A stretch of 64,000 nucleotides of DNA from Avena insularis (taxonomy: Eukaryota > Streptophyta > Magnoliopsida > Poales > Poaceae): NCBI GenBank assembly GCA_023614405.1, contig CM042696.1, positions 336,837,211-336,901,210 of the forward strand, read 5' to 3'. Below the pieces are notes generated by a model. It saw nothing but the letters and a program-made list of their open reading frames with translations. It searched no databases and was not told the origin of the DNA. A program made the position numbers and the translations under genes. This document shows, in pieces, positions 1-10,555 of the stretch; positions within the stretch are counted from its first letter, which is position 1; every line of letters begins with the position of its first letter.

Positions 1-933
1 ACTCTAATCCATGGTAGGGCTATAACAGCACATCTCAAAGTTTGCTTTCCCCATCTAGATAACCCCACACTGTCACCTTGAGCTCTAGATGGTTCCAACA
101 AACACCACAATTTCATAGAGACATCCAACTCCAAATATAACTCATAACAAGTATTTGTAATCTCTAGCCTAAGTGCCACCATGGTGTGCACGCTGTCACT
201 TTCACACACATGGGGAGAGCAGAGATCTATTAAAGCACTTGAGTAGCAAGATAGATCTACTTGATTACAAAGCTCATGATCACAATATGATCATGCATAG
301 AGAGAGATGAACACATAGCTACCGGTAGAACCCTTAGCCTCGAGGAAAAACTACTCCCTCCTCATCATGGGAATCAGCAACGGTGATGGAGATGGTGGTG
401 GAGATCGATGGAGATGGCTCCGGGGGAACTTCCCCGTCCCGGCAGGGTGCCGGAACAGATACTTTTTGTCCCCTAAATCTCCTCTTCGGTGGCGGCGGCG
501 CTGCGGAACTTTTCGTGGCTAGAGGCTATTCGATTTAGGGTTTTTGCATCGGGAGGCATCTTATAGGCGAATAGGCAAGGTCGGTGGGCGGCCAGGGGGC
601 CCACACCACCTGGTGGCGCAGCTAGGGCTAGCCCGCGCCACCTTATGGTGTGGCCAGCCTGTGGCCCCGCTCTGTCTCGTCTTCTGGCTCCGTGAGTCAT
701 CCGGTAAAATATCGACTTTGGCTTTTGTCCGGTCCAATTTCGAGAATATTCATTTTCGGACTATTCTAGAACCAAAAACAGAAGAAAACAAGCAACTGGC
801 ATTGTGGCATCTTGTTAATAGATTAGTCCAAGGAAGTGTATAGAAATACTCCAAAGTGTGGACAAAACATAAGAAAGTAGATATAAAACAAGCATGGAAC
901 ATCAAAAATTATAGATACGTTTGCAACGTATCA
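1..933 (-). repeat. 3' LTR of element 1 (partial, left end outside window)
   Basis: The LTR begins at 933 on the minus strand with TGATACGTTGCAAACGTATC, directly after a purine-rich tract. Its first 400 bases or so match the LTRs of elements 3 and 4. Beyond the TATA region (below about 550) the sequence differs from theirs, so the promoter half is shared but the downstream half is of another subfamily. The end is not reached in the window. Confidence 0.85.
560..566 (-). promoter_or_regulatory. Putative TATA box in element 1 LTR
   Basis: Minus-strand CTATAAG in the context GCCTATAAGATGCC, the same context and position as the TATA-like sites in the LTRs of elements 3 and 4. It marks the likely U3/R region. 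Inferred from position and sequence only. Confidence 0.45.
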
Positions 934-953
934 ACATCCCCAAGCTTAACTCC
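934..953 (-). other. Polypurine tract of element 1
   Basis: Minus-strand GGAGTTAAGCTTGGGGATGT lies immediately 5' of the LTR start TGATACG. The equivalent tract in element 3 (17942-17959) differs by one base. This is the expected plus-strand primer of the element. Confidence 0.7.
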
Positions 954-3700
954 TGCTCGTCCTCGAGTAGGTAAGTGATAAAAAGAAAGGATAATTTTTG
1001 AGGTGACATGCACCATCATAAACTTGATCAAAGTATTTGTAAAACATTAATAGCTGGCATCATAGTACTTCAACATAGCATGAAAGATATAGTTCTAACA
1101 ATAGACATATCAACTATGTTGCAACATGAAAAGGCACAAAAAAAGATTCATGAATAACAATGCTTTGCAAGATGTTTGTTTGTTTCACATAAAGAAAACA
1201 TAGTATAGTGGCATTCAGCTTGTCCCTCATAGAGTACCAAACATAAATGCATAGGACACCTTCAAAGTTCATGAGGGTGACTAGATACAAATAGTTTAGG
1301 AACAAACAATATCAAAGTTATGCATCAATAAACAAGTCTTGGGACAATGCACATTAAACTAAGAATGGCCACTAAGCTCTCTCAATAGGTGCATAAAGAT
1401 AGAAGGTGGAGACTCAACATAAAAGTAAAAGAAAGGCCTTCATAGAAGGAAGTAGGGATTCAAGTTTCATAAAGAGCTTCTAAAAATTATGGTACTTATT
1501 AGCTTTCAGCTCTCATTGCCCCTATCATAAGCATCTTGAACTGATTAAGGTTAAAGTGAACAAACTATGGAGTATATGCTTGACAAAGTATAAGTTGGAA
1601 ATCTCATGTCCCTTGAATACGAGGGACGCTCCTATTGCTACTCAAGTTTAGTTACCGGTAAGTTCTTGTCATAATAAGTACATGTGTATCATAGAGAACC
1701 GCCAATGGGGTACCCCTTGCCCGATAAAACGGAAGAATCCCCATATCAAAATGACAAGGCAAGCAGACAACGAGCATCTCAGCAATCTTCTTATTTACCA
1801 TGGGAAAATGGTTCTTTTTTCTCTCTTTCCTCTTTTCTCATATCTCTTTTTTTTCTTTTTCTCTTTTATTTTTTTCTCAATATCTGACTCTCTTTTTTAT
1901 AAGAAGAATGCTTCATAGACAGCTCATTATGGTTACGCTGCAGGTTTCCACCATGATTAGGCATGGATTAGACCGGCGGCCCAGGCGTTTCTCTAACACA
2001 CATATATAACTCTATGGACTTACAAGCTCCTCTTTCATTTCACACTGACGACATCCATAGACAAAAGAGCATGATATCAACTAGGTACAATGTACAAGTG
2101 CAGTGTTGAAAGCGTTCCCCATGACAGCATGGTTCTGCTAATCCCAAACATATAAGTGCAAGCATATAAAACATAGATGATACAATGGTTCAAGTTTATT
2201 AGGGGCAAGAAAAGTAAAGTGTGCCATCAAGTTCGTGAGAGCTTTAATCACTAGTTTTCTCATAACAAGTTTAAACCGAAGGTAGATAAAAGCATGAATC
2301 TACTTGGAATAGCAAATGCTAATAGGTAGGTATGGTGGACTCTTTGGGATAACTTGGTTTTATTTGGAGTTGGATGCATGAGTGGAATTCATACTTGGTT
2401 ATGGAGGCTAGCAAAAGACTGGGAGCGACCAACTAAAAGAGCAATAATGGCCATAATCATGCAAAGTAGCAAAACATCATTAATTAAAGCATAAAGTGAT
2501 ATTACAAATCGAAAACTAAAGGATCATAAAGGCTATGGTGACTTGAGATAGTCATAACATGGTGTGAGCATGCGCCAAGTCAACCCAAATAAAGCATCAA
2601 AGGAGAATACCACAATACTATGCTTTAATATGCTAAACCAACGCATGATTCTTTCAAGGCTAATTAAGCAATCTCAATTGTTTATAACATGTCATGCTAC
2701 AGCAAAGATCAGTAAGCATAAAGCCAAAACAATATCAAGGATGGCATGACAAAGCATGGGCCACAGTCAAAAACAAGCTCTCTCTACCACTTAAGCATGA
2801 ACTTTCCTACTCTTTTCCAATTCAAACCAAACTATTTGAAAACCAATGTATGAAAGAGGGGGTACAACCAATTTAATCAAGCAAACTAAGAAAACCAAGC
2901 AAACGAAAACCAAAAACAAAAAACAAAGACGCTCCAAGAACAACAGAACTATGCATGAAACAATAAAAATGAAGTGTTTGGAAGAAACCTGGGATTTTTA
3001 TTGATGAAGAAGGGGATGCCTTGGGCATCCCCAAGCTTTGACGCTTGTACCTCTTGAATATTTCTTGGGGTGACACGGGGTGGCATCCCCAAGCTTGAGA
3101 TTTAGTCCATTATTCATATCATTACATCATTCTCTCCATACACCTGAAGTTTTTCCTTCGTACAAAACTTCACATAATCTTTATTAGCAACATTAGTGCA
3201 CTCAAGATAATAAGTATTTAGGTTCTGTTTCAACACCAATAAAACTTCCATTAAAACACAAGATACTGTAGCACTTCCATCAAAAGGCTCAATTCCCCAA
3301 AGAGAACTCAAAAAGGAATCAACAAGAAGCAAATGCAAATAATGGCAGAAATCTGTCAAAACAGACCAGCAGGTAAAAACAATTTTTTTGAAGACCTTCT
3401 GTTGCTCAAATAGAAAAGTGTTGAACTAACGAAAGTTAGATAACAACCTCGGGCAGAAGCAAAAAAATCACGCCTCAAAACGATGTACAGAGATTTTACA
3501 CGAATGTTTAGAGTGAAGCACAAAAATCTGTTTCGGGAGAGCAACTTGCCCAAATCTTACCTCCCTCTCATTAAAGGTTATTCTTGGCACAAAAATCAAA
3601 ATAAAAAAGGATAAGGAGAGGTTATTACAGAAGTAATAACTTCCAAGACTCAACTAAAACTTTTGGGTTATCTCCCAATAAGTACTTTTCTTTAACGCCT
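954..3700 (-). other. Non-coding interior of element 1
   Basis: A+T-rich sequence with no long open frame. It is the inverted counterpart of 15277-17941 in element 3: for example, the segment around 2010-2130 matches 16900-17000 of element 3, and 3540-3700 matches 15290-15420. Short open frames here are not conserved between the two copies and I do not call them genes. Confidence 0.7.
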
Positions 3701-4417
3701 TTAAGTTAGGCATGATAGTTTGAGAAGATGCTCACATAAGAAATATGAATTGAAGTAAAAGAGAGCATCAAGAAGCAAATTCAAAGCACATTTAAGTCTA
3801 ACCGACTTCCTATGCATAGGAATCTTGTAAAGAAACAAGTCATGAAAGCACAAAGCAACAAGCATAGTAAAGAAAAACAAGTGCAACTTCAAGACTTTCA
3901 ACATAAAGAGGGGAAAGTTAATATTGTTGAGATACATGAAACCATGTTTCCCTCTCTCATAATAACTTTTAGTAGCATCATGAATAAAATTAACAATATA
4001 ACTATCACATAAAACATTCTTATCATGAGCCACATGCATAAAAGAATTAATACTCTCCACATAAACATAGTCATTCTTATTAATTATAGTGGGAGCAAAT
4101 TCAACAAAATAGCTATCATTATTATTCTCATCACCATAATCATCAAATATAGGAGGCATATTGTAATCATAATTAATTCTATCCTCAATAGTAGGTGGAC
4201 TGAAAATATCCTATTCATCATTGTAATCATCATATATTGGAGGTTTGGTATCATCATAAGCAATAGAATAGCTATCTTCCAAAGCTGGGAAACAAAAAAG
4301 ATCATTTTCATAAAAACTAGCTTCCCCAATCTTAGACTTTTCCATAGCATTAGCAATAATGGTGTCCAAAGAATTCATACTAACAACATTGCTATTAGCA
4401 TGCAAATAAAGTTCCAT
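3701..4417 (-). pseudogene. Acidic protein with hydrophobic C-terminus (element 1)
   Basis: Reading from the start codon at 4417, the frame runs about 239 codons and is broken by a single TAG near 4210, after the first DDYNDE. The N-terminal half is acidic and has a repeated PPI[YF]DDY[NG]DE motif. The C-terminal half has a strongly hydrophobic stretch of about 20 residues followed by DLFLYKIPMHRK. The same protein, diverged, is coded by element 4 (40825-41690), where DLFSYKIPMHRK ends it. The two share a DSYIV or DIYIV block and a DATxxxYExGK block. It has no gag, protease or polymerase motif. A membrane-segment protein at this position could be an env-like remnant, but that is inference. 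It lies about 190 bases after the primer site, where gag would normally be. Confidence 0.6.
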
Positions 4418-4610
4418 AGGTTTTTTAATTTTCTATTCAAACACTTCATGTCCTAACTCAAGATAAATACTATAAAGATCTCTAATTTTGTTGTTGTTTT
4501 CCATTAAGCCTAACAGTGAAAACAAGAAAAAAAGAGACCAAATTGCAGAATCTAAAGGAAATAACTTCGAGCACTCACACCGGAGGATGTGAGTACCTTT
4601 TACCTTACCT

Positions 4611-4627
4611 CCCCGGCAATGGCGCCA
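4611..4627 (-). other. Primer binding site, tRNA-Asp type (element 1)
   Basis: Minus-strand TGGCGCCATTGCCGGGG is complementary, with one mismatch, to the 3' end of plant tRNA-Asp(GTC), whose mature end is GGCAACGGCGCCA. It sits 10 bases after the LTR end ATCA at 4638. Athila-type elements are known to prime from tRNA-Asp. Confidence 0.85.
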
Positions 4628-4637
4628 GAAAATAGCT

Positions 4638-4905
4638 TGATGCCTATGCACTTCTATTCCTGTAGACAGTTGTTGGGCCTCCAACTGCAGAGGTTTGTAG
4701 AACAACAGCAAGTTTTCCCTTAAGTGGATCACCCAAGGTTTATCGAACTCAGGGAGGAAGTGGTCAAAGGTATCCCCTCTCAAGCAACCCTGCAATCAAG
4801 ATACAAGAAGTATCTTGTGTCCCCAACACAACCAATACACTTGTCAGGTGTATAGGTGCACTAGTTTGGTGAAGAGATAGTGAAATACAAGTAGTTTGGA
4901 TAAAA
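4638..4905 (-). repeat. 5' LTR remnant of element 1
   Basis: Only the last 270 bases or so of the LTR remain, ending GGCATCA just before the primer site. The sequence breaks off between about 4896 and 4927, where similarity to the second Athila-like family begins (copy at 24750 onward). The junction contains GGTGCCAGAAAAT, itself resembling the end of a primer-site region, so the exact breakpoint is uncertain. Confidence 0.7.
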
Positions 4906-5233
4906 GACAACGGTGCCAGAAAATCTTTTTGTGTTTTTGAGGATAGGGATTAAAGAATAGAAAAGAACTTGCGACCAAGAAAGGGACTAAGAAAAGAAAA
5001 ACAAAGGAAACAAATAAACTTAAACGAAAGCAAAGGAAAAAAGTAAAGTGATGGAACAAGCCAACACGAGTGATTCAAAGATCACAAGGAGCAAGAGTAC
5101 AACCTCGTTATTACACAAATAAATTTGCTAGGGGAACACATCCCCAAGATCTGGCTTTTGCAAGCCCTTTTGTTGCTCATTGTGGTGGTGGTGGATAATC
5201 TCCCATGTTCCATTGGCTGCACCAATCATGGAA

Positions 5234-6354
5234 CTAGGTGGTGAGGCTTGCAGTGGCATCTCGAAGGTTGATGGAGAGGTTGTTCATGTTTTGAATATTT
5301 CCTTCGAGTGCATAGATATCTTCATAGGTGGTGTAGTAGTTTGGTGGCTGCACATCATGTTCAGGTCCTTCTTGTTCTACTTCTTCATCTTCTCCTCCTC
5401 CCACGGGTATTTCTTGTTGGGGTAGATTAGCTTCGACCTGCGCGTCATAACGCAAACGTCCATCCTCGATAGAGAATAAACCGTTAGGCAAAGGAGAAGG
5501 GATCAAGTGATCCGCTCCAGGTATATTGAAGAAATATCTACCATTATTTTTAGAAATCATACCACATGCTCTTAGAGTAGATGGACCGAGACGGTTACCT
5601 CTAGTCAATGGTTGGATGTTACCTAGGTTGATGTGAAGTGTGCGTGCAAGAAAGGTCACAATTCCTCCTCCACATATGGGTCCTCGAGATTGAAGAGCTT
5701 GATACTTAAGATAAAACACAAGTAAAGCGCCCAAATTTGGTGTTAGCTTACAATTGATAAGTGCGGATTTTGTGAGGATCAACATGTCCTCCTCATTAAC
5801 TCTAGTAAACTCACCACATGCCTACACTGTGTTAGTAATCACATAAAAAATATCGAATAGCAAGATGACCAATTTGGTTCCCCTTGGGTGTGCGTCCACG
5901 AATTCTCATCAAGTTAAAATATTGTGAAGGGGAAGGATCTAAAACAAAGGTAGGTGTGCATACATCAGTGGTGTTGTTGGTAAACCCAAAGCATTGAGCC
6001 CATTTGCTGAGTGTCAGAGTATACTCACAGTTCATAACGTGGATCCATCGTGTGTGTCAAGGTGCTGAAGAACTCAAGTGTCAAGCGGCGGTATGTTGTA
6101 ACATCCTGAAAGACAAAATTGTACAAACAAACATTGTTGCAAAGTAAATCAAAATTAGCACGAATGCCAAGTTGGTTCAGGATATAAGGACACGCCCACT
6201 TGGTGGACTTGATCTCTCGAATCTTGAGACGATTGAAATGGGTAAGATGGAACTCGTCAGTGAACTCGATTCCAAGTGACTCGGGGGTTAACGTATCAAC
6301 GGGTGGCGCAGAGGACTCCGCAGCCATCTCATGTGTACGACTCCTCGTGTTCAT
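5234..6354 (-). pseudogene. Athila ORF1-like protein, copy A
   Basis: Three minus-strand frames (6354-6025, 6035-5832, 5785-5234) together cover one protein of about 370 residues broken by frameshifts. It opens MNTRSRTHEMAAESSAPP and continues with DxLxPESLGIxF, a HLTHFNRLKIREIKSTKW block and TRRYRLTLEFF-type sequence. I recognise this general layout as that of the ATHILA ORF-1 family (Pfam PF03078) found in plant gypsy elements, from memory and not by search. The same protein is in copy B (25077-26199). It follows gag and protease with no polymerase between them, so it occupies the usual env-like slot of Athila elements. Confidence 0.6.
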
Positions 6355-6712
6355 CTAATAAACAAGACAAAGTAAATAAAAATTTCTAATAATTTTTTTG
6401 GTCCAATAGAAACATAGCATAAGTGATTCTCTACACTAACTACAAAAGAAACTCCTCTAAAAACAATGCTAAGCATACTTAGTAACAAGATTGAATCAAG
6501 AACAAGACCATGTCTAGATTGGCAATGATGGATGATTAAGCCAAGCTTTTGCACAAATAAGTTGGGGATCAGAGGAGAATTATACCTTAGATCAAGTGTG
6601 TGCGAAGAATCGAAGAAAGGTTGAGTAAATTTGAAGATCCAATGGAGGTGGTTTGAAGTTTGGAGGAAGAAGAAAGACAAAATAGATGATTTGGGATTTT
6701 TAGGTTACCTCC

Positions 6713-7085
6713 TCGGGTTGCTTATGGCGTCCGCGTACTCGGTACGGGCGAGCGGTACTGCCGGAGCCTGCCCATACCAGGTGTCTTACCTTGGGGGCAA
6801 CGGCTGCTCCCAGGCGGTGCACTCGGTACGGGCATGTGGTACGGTCGCGCGCGTCCGTATTGCTGGTCAGTATCGCTGCGGTGACTTTGCTTGAAATCTG
6901 ATGTTTTGCTCGGGGGTACAGTATGGGCGCGTGGTATGGGCGCGTCCGGCCGTACCAGTGGTCATTATCGCCACTGATTTTTTCGGCAATCATCAAAATT
7001 TCTATCCCCCTTTGCCTTGAGGTGGTACGGGCAAAGGTACAGGCCACTCCACCCATACCAGTGGTCGTTATCGACACTATGAACT
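6713..7085. repeat. GC-rich degenerate repeat block, copy A
   Basis: A GC-rich island inside A+T-rich element sequence. A motif of the form GTAYGGGC followed some 20-40 bases later by TACCAGTGGTCRTTATCG occurs about three times at roughly 100-base spacing (ends near 6876, 6970 and 7072). GGTACGGGC and its complement GCCCGTACC both occur, so hairpins are possible. The same block is at 26566-26930, and a single unit lies in the LTR at 10471-10506. Confidence 0.6.
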
Positions 7086-7489
7086 ACAAAAACTCAAGAA
7101 TTTGATTAGTAGCTCTGTGCGCCTTCCCACATCTTATCAAAAGGTTAGATATCAGCAAAAACACTAAGCAATGATCCAGCAATACTTCTTAGGCCATGTG
7201 TTAGTAAAATAAAATATAAAGGATTACCTTATTTCTTCTCCTCTTTCCATAGGTCTTCTTGAACACTCTTTATTAAAAACAAAAACAAAAAACAAGACTA
7301 ACTCAAAATAAAACATAATAAAAAACTTTGAGAATCTTTATTTCACATATGTTGCCTCCCATGAAGCGCTTCTAGTTAAGGTCAATTAGCTTGACATTGA
7401 TGGCAATCACTTAGGTTTGGGGAGTGGAATGCACACTCCAAAATAGTTTGCTTTTAAAGCAATCACACCATCATCTTCATTAGGCTTGG

Positions 7490-9252
7490 CCTTTTTTCCT
7501 GGGGAACTGGACTACAAAAGGATCTCTAGATGGTAGCCCTATCCTTACATTCCCATCATGTAAATTAATCAAAGCTTTAATAGTTCTTAGGAATGGCCTA
7601 CCTAGAATTATAGGTGCTATGGGATCTTCAAGCATGTCTTCAATAATAAGATCAATAAGAGAAGGACTACTTTAATTTCAACAACTATATTTTCTTTGAT
7701 CCCAACAGCTTGTTCATAAGTTGAATCAGCTAGATGGAGTCTCAATTCAGTTGTAACAAATGGCCCTAAGTTTAACTTGTCGAATATGCTTTTGGAAATT
7801 GTTGAGACGCTTGCACCAAGATCACAAAGTGCGGATATCTCATTAACTCCTAACTTAATTTTAATAGTGGTCTCAAATATATCATCTAGATTAGCTGGAA
7901 GCTTATCAGCTAGTCTTTTATGCTCCATCTCTAAATCACGAACCTTAGATGCTACTTGTTGTATAAATTGTTGATAGATAGCATCATTACCTTGTTCTAT
8001 ACCTGGATTCTTAATGGTGATCATCTTCAATAGATCTTCCACGGTATATTCCGGTGTTGGCGCGTTGCTATAGTCCAGCTCTTCAGGCTTTTCATCATTG
8101 GTTACCACCCTCATCATTTTGAGGTCTTCTACCGGATTTGGCTCGGGTTTGCCAGCGAACTTTGCTAGTATGAGAGCTTGGCTCTCGTCTACTTTACCAA
8201 GTTGAGCCTCCACGGTTTTCTAATTGCAACGGCCTGGTTAGATAATCTTCCTAAAATACTTTCATGGTTCTCTATAATCGTAATAAGCATATTGTTTTGT
8301 TCGGTTTGATCTTGCATAAATGTTCTAACAGTTTGCTCAAACAGGAGATTGCCATGATTTGCTCCATTAGTATTATTATAAGGAGCTCCTGCAGGATTAG
8401 TATGATATTTTTGAACATTAGAAGCATAATTATTTTTCCATGCAGGATTAAAAGGAGTGTGAGCTATAAAATTAACATCATTAACATCGGTAGAGATATC
8501 ATTAACTTGGGTATCTTCCTTACCCTTTACTAAGATAAGCAACTCGTCTACCTTAGATGTAAACTCCTCATTGTTTACCTCGGTAATTAAACTTACTCTC
8601 TTCGAGGATCTTTCCACATGCCATTGGGCATGGTTATTTTGCATATCATCAAGTAACTTCTTTGCAAAACTCACATGTTTTCCCATGATCATTCCTCCTG
8701 CGGCAGTATCTACCATAGACTTAGACATTGGGTTAAGACCATTATAAAATAAATGTAATATAAGCCATTCTTCCATCCCATGATTGGGACAGTTCATTAC
8801 GGCTTCTTTCATCCTTTCCCATGCAAGCGCTATGTTCTCACGGTATTCTTGTCTAAAGCTTGTAATTGTGGACCTTAGCTACATAGTCTTAGCTGGGGGA
8901 AAATTTTAGTCATAAACAAATTAGTGCATTCCTCCCAAGATTTAATAGTTCCCTTTGGTAGAGCTAGCAACTAATCCTTAGCCTTTCCTCTAAGAGAGGA
9001 AGGGAATAATCTTACCTTAATAGCATTTGGATCTACATCTTTAATACGCATCATGTCACAAATTTCAGTAAAAGTATTTAAGTGCAATCCTGAATCCTCA
9101 GAAGATGAACCCCCAAATTGGTTTTGTTGAACCAAACTTAAAAGGTTAGGTTTTATCTCATATGTTTCCACATCAACTGCGGTTTGAGTAATGGGTACAC
9201 GAATAAAATCATCAGTGGGAGTAGCATACTCCCCTAATCTCCTTTGTTCCAT
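7490..9252 (-). pseudogene. gag-protease polyprotein of Athila-like family
   Basis: Starting at MEQRRLGEY (9252), the gag part holds the plant gag-type block EICDMMRIKDVDPNAIKVRLFP (trimmed here) and continues through 8812-8189. It is broken by TAG stops near 8970 and 8880 and by a frameshift near 8220. The protease follows: LCDLGASVST near 7830 is the catalytic DLG variant used by Athila-type proteases in place of DTG or DSG, and PIILGRPFLRT near 7610 is the flap and C-terminal strand. A second frameshift lies near 7665. After the FPRKKGQA end, near 7490, no reverse transcriptase follows. So the element supplied gag and protease but depended on another element for polymerase and integrase. 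No CCHC zinc knuckle was seen. Confidence 0.75.
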
Positions 9253-9428
9253 GGCTCTTATCTTTTTGGTAATTTTTAAGTAATGAAAAACAAATAGCAA
9301 GTAACTAATTTTTTGGGGTTTTCAAATAGAGAACAAGAAAGTAAACTAATAACAAAGATTAAACTACAACTAATAATAAAACAAAAAACAAGGTCTCTAA
9401 TGACCTCACCGGGGTAGCGAAATTGCTT

Positions 9429-9445
9429 CCCCAGCAATGGCGCCA
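9429..9445 (-). other. Primer binding site, tRNA-Asp type (Athila tandem)
   Basis: Minus-strand TGGCGCCATTGCTGGGG, two mismatches from the perfect tRNA-Asp(GTC) complement. It is separated by 10 bases from the LTR end GGTATCA at 9456. The gag start codon is 180 bases downstream. Confidence 0.85.
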
Positions 9446-10410
9446 GAAAAAGGGTTGATACCTTCGATCCAGATTCACAGATGTAGTATAATAGATTTTT
9501 CCTTAGAACACCTAGGTTTAAACGAAACTCGGAAAGGTAATAAAAAAGGACACGTCTACAAAAATTTGTTTGTTCATTTTACCTTAGTTGACTGGACCAA
9601 TCTAGTTTACTTTATAACGGGTTTGAATCAATGGATGGAGATAGGCCAGGGTTGAAGATCCACCTGCAGCTGCACATCAAATGGAATGAAAGATAATAAT
9701 AAGCATAGTCATGTATAGTGTTTGCATTCAGATAATCTTTTGTGGGCAACACATCCTAATATTATAGAGCTCTATGATGCAGCGGGCATAGCAATTGACT
9801 TTTAATCCAACCAAGAGCACACCAAAGCCATGGGCTGCAAACGATTTTTAAGTGTAAACACGGATTAAAGCTTTAAGTGGTGATGTTGTTGTTGATCCCG
9901 AATGGGGCGCTAAGCGAAGATCGTACTTCCCTTTCTGTCACTGAGTTTCCTATGAGATCACTGCTAGCCAAGTATCTCACCTCAAACCTTTATCAATCAA
10001 TGGGATCTTGGGTACCTACAAGTCCACAGATCAAGATGAGAGACGAAGAAACAAAAGATACAAATCACAAATCCAAACAAAATATAATTCTCCCATGATC
10101 TAGATGCACATAAGTGCTTCGAGGTTTCTCTCCAACCCGCAGCCCGTGAGGACTACTCACTGGTAACAAATAGATCAGAGATAGAAAACATCATGCAAAT
10201 ACTAAGATTGAAATCAAATATTCTTACAATGGTCACCAAATCACAAGGAGATCTAAAAGTACAAAGAAATGGCTATGGCTAGTGGAGGGATGGATGGTGG
10301 AAGTGATGAATAATGGATGAACTATGGATGAAAAATGGTGTGGATCTCCTTTGGGGGTGTTGTGATGCAATCTAAGAATGGAGGCCCTCTGGCCGGCGGC
10401 TAGATCCTCG

Positions 10411-10420
10411 AAATATATAG
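10411..10420 (-). promoter_or_regulatory. Putative TATA box in Athila-tandem LTR
   Basis: Minus-strand CTATATATTT in the context ACACCTATATATTTCG. It lies about 340 bases into the LTR once the solo LTR is removed, a reasonable place for the element promoter. Prediction from sequence only. Confidence 0.45.
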
Positions 10421-10550
10421 GTGTCTTCATGAAAGTTGTAGGATTTGATGAGACAAAGCCATCACCGCCTGGTATGGGCGGACCATGCATGTACCAGTGG
10501 TTGTTAAGCGTGCTGACACCTTGGAACGCCTCTCCAATTATTTGGCCGTG

Positions 10551-10555
10551 TGTAC
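10551..10555. repeat. Target site duplication TGTAC (left)
   Basis: TGTAC immediately before the solo LTR start TGTAACATCC. The identical five bases follow the LTR end at 23259-23263. Gypsy integrases make 5-bp duplications. Confidence 0.85.

Larger units (their letters stand above)
1..4905 (-). mobile_element. Element 1: Athila-like gypsy retrotransposon, window-truncated
   Basis: Read on the minus strand the order is a 5' LTR remnant (4905 to 4638), a tRNA-Asp primer site, a short coding region (4417 to 3701), about 2.7 kb of non-coding interior, a purine tract and a 3' LTR that runs off the left edge. The primer site, and LTR ends of TGAT and ATCA, fit an Athila-type Ty3/gypsy element. 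There is no reverse transcriptase or integrase, so this is a non-autonomous element. The interior is the same family as elements 3 (12519-19594) and 4 (39022-41950), inverted. The 5' LTR stops at a junction near 4905 with an unrelated Athila-like family. Confidence 0.85.
9456..10555 (-). repeat. Shared LTR of Athila tandem, 3' portion
   Basis: The LTR starts at 23462 on the minus strand (TGATGGCTCC), runs to 23259, then resumes at 10555 after the solo LTR insertion and ends ATCA at 9456. Without the insertion it is about 1.30 kb. The five bases TGTAC occur on both sides of the insertion (10551-10555 and 23259-23263), which shows that the two parts were once contiguous. Confidence 0.85.

Noticed and set aside
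1800..1920. Hydrophobic phenylalanine- and leucine-rich open frame, possible membrane peptide.
   Set aside because: It is a translation of a T-rich low-complexity run and is not conserved in element 3.
3114..3653. Several minus-strand open frames of 60-80 codons in element 1 interior.
   Set aside because: They lie in a region homologous to non-coding element 3 sequence and the frames are not shared.
4927..7250. Repeat of 24756-27098, first read as a segmental duplication of a gene.
   Set aside because: It is internal sequence of one retrotransposon family and is explained by the LTR-sharing tandem.
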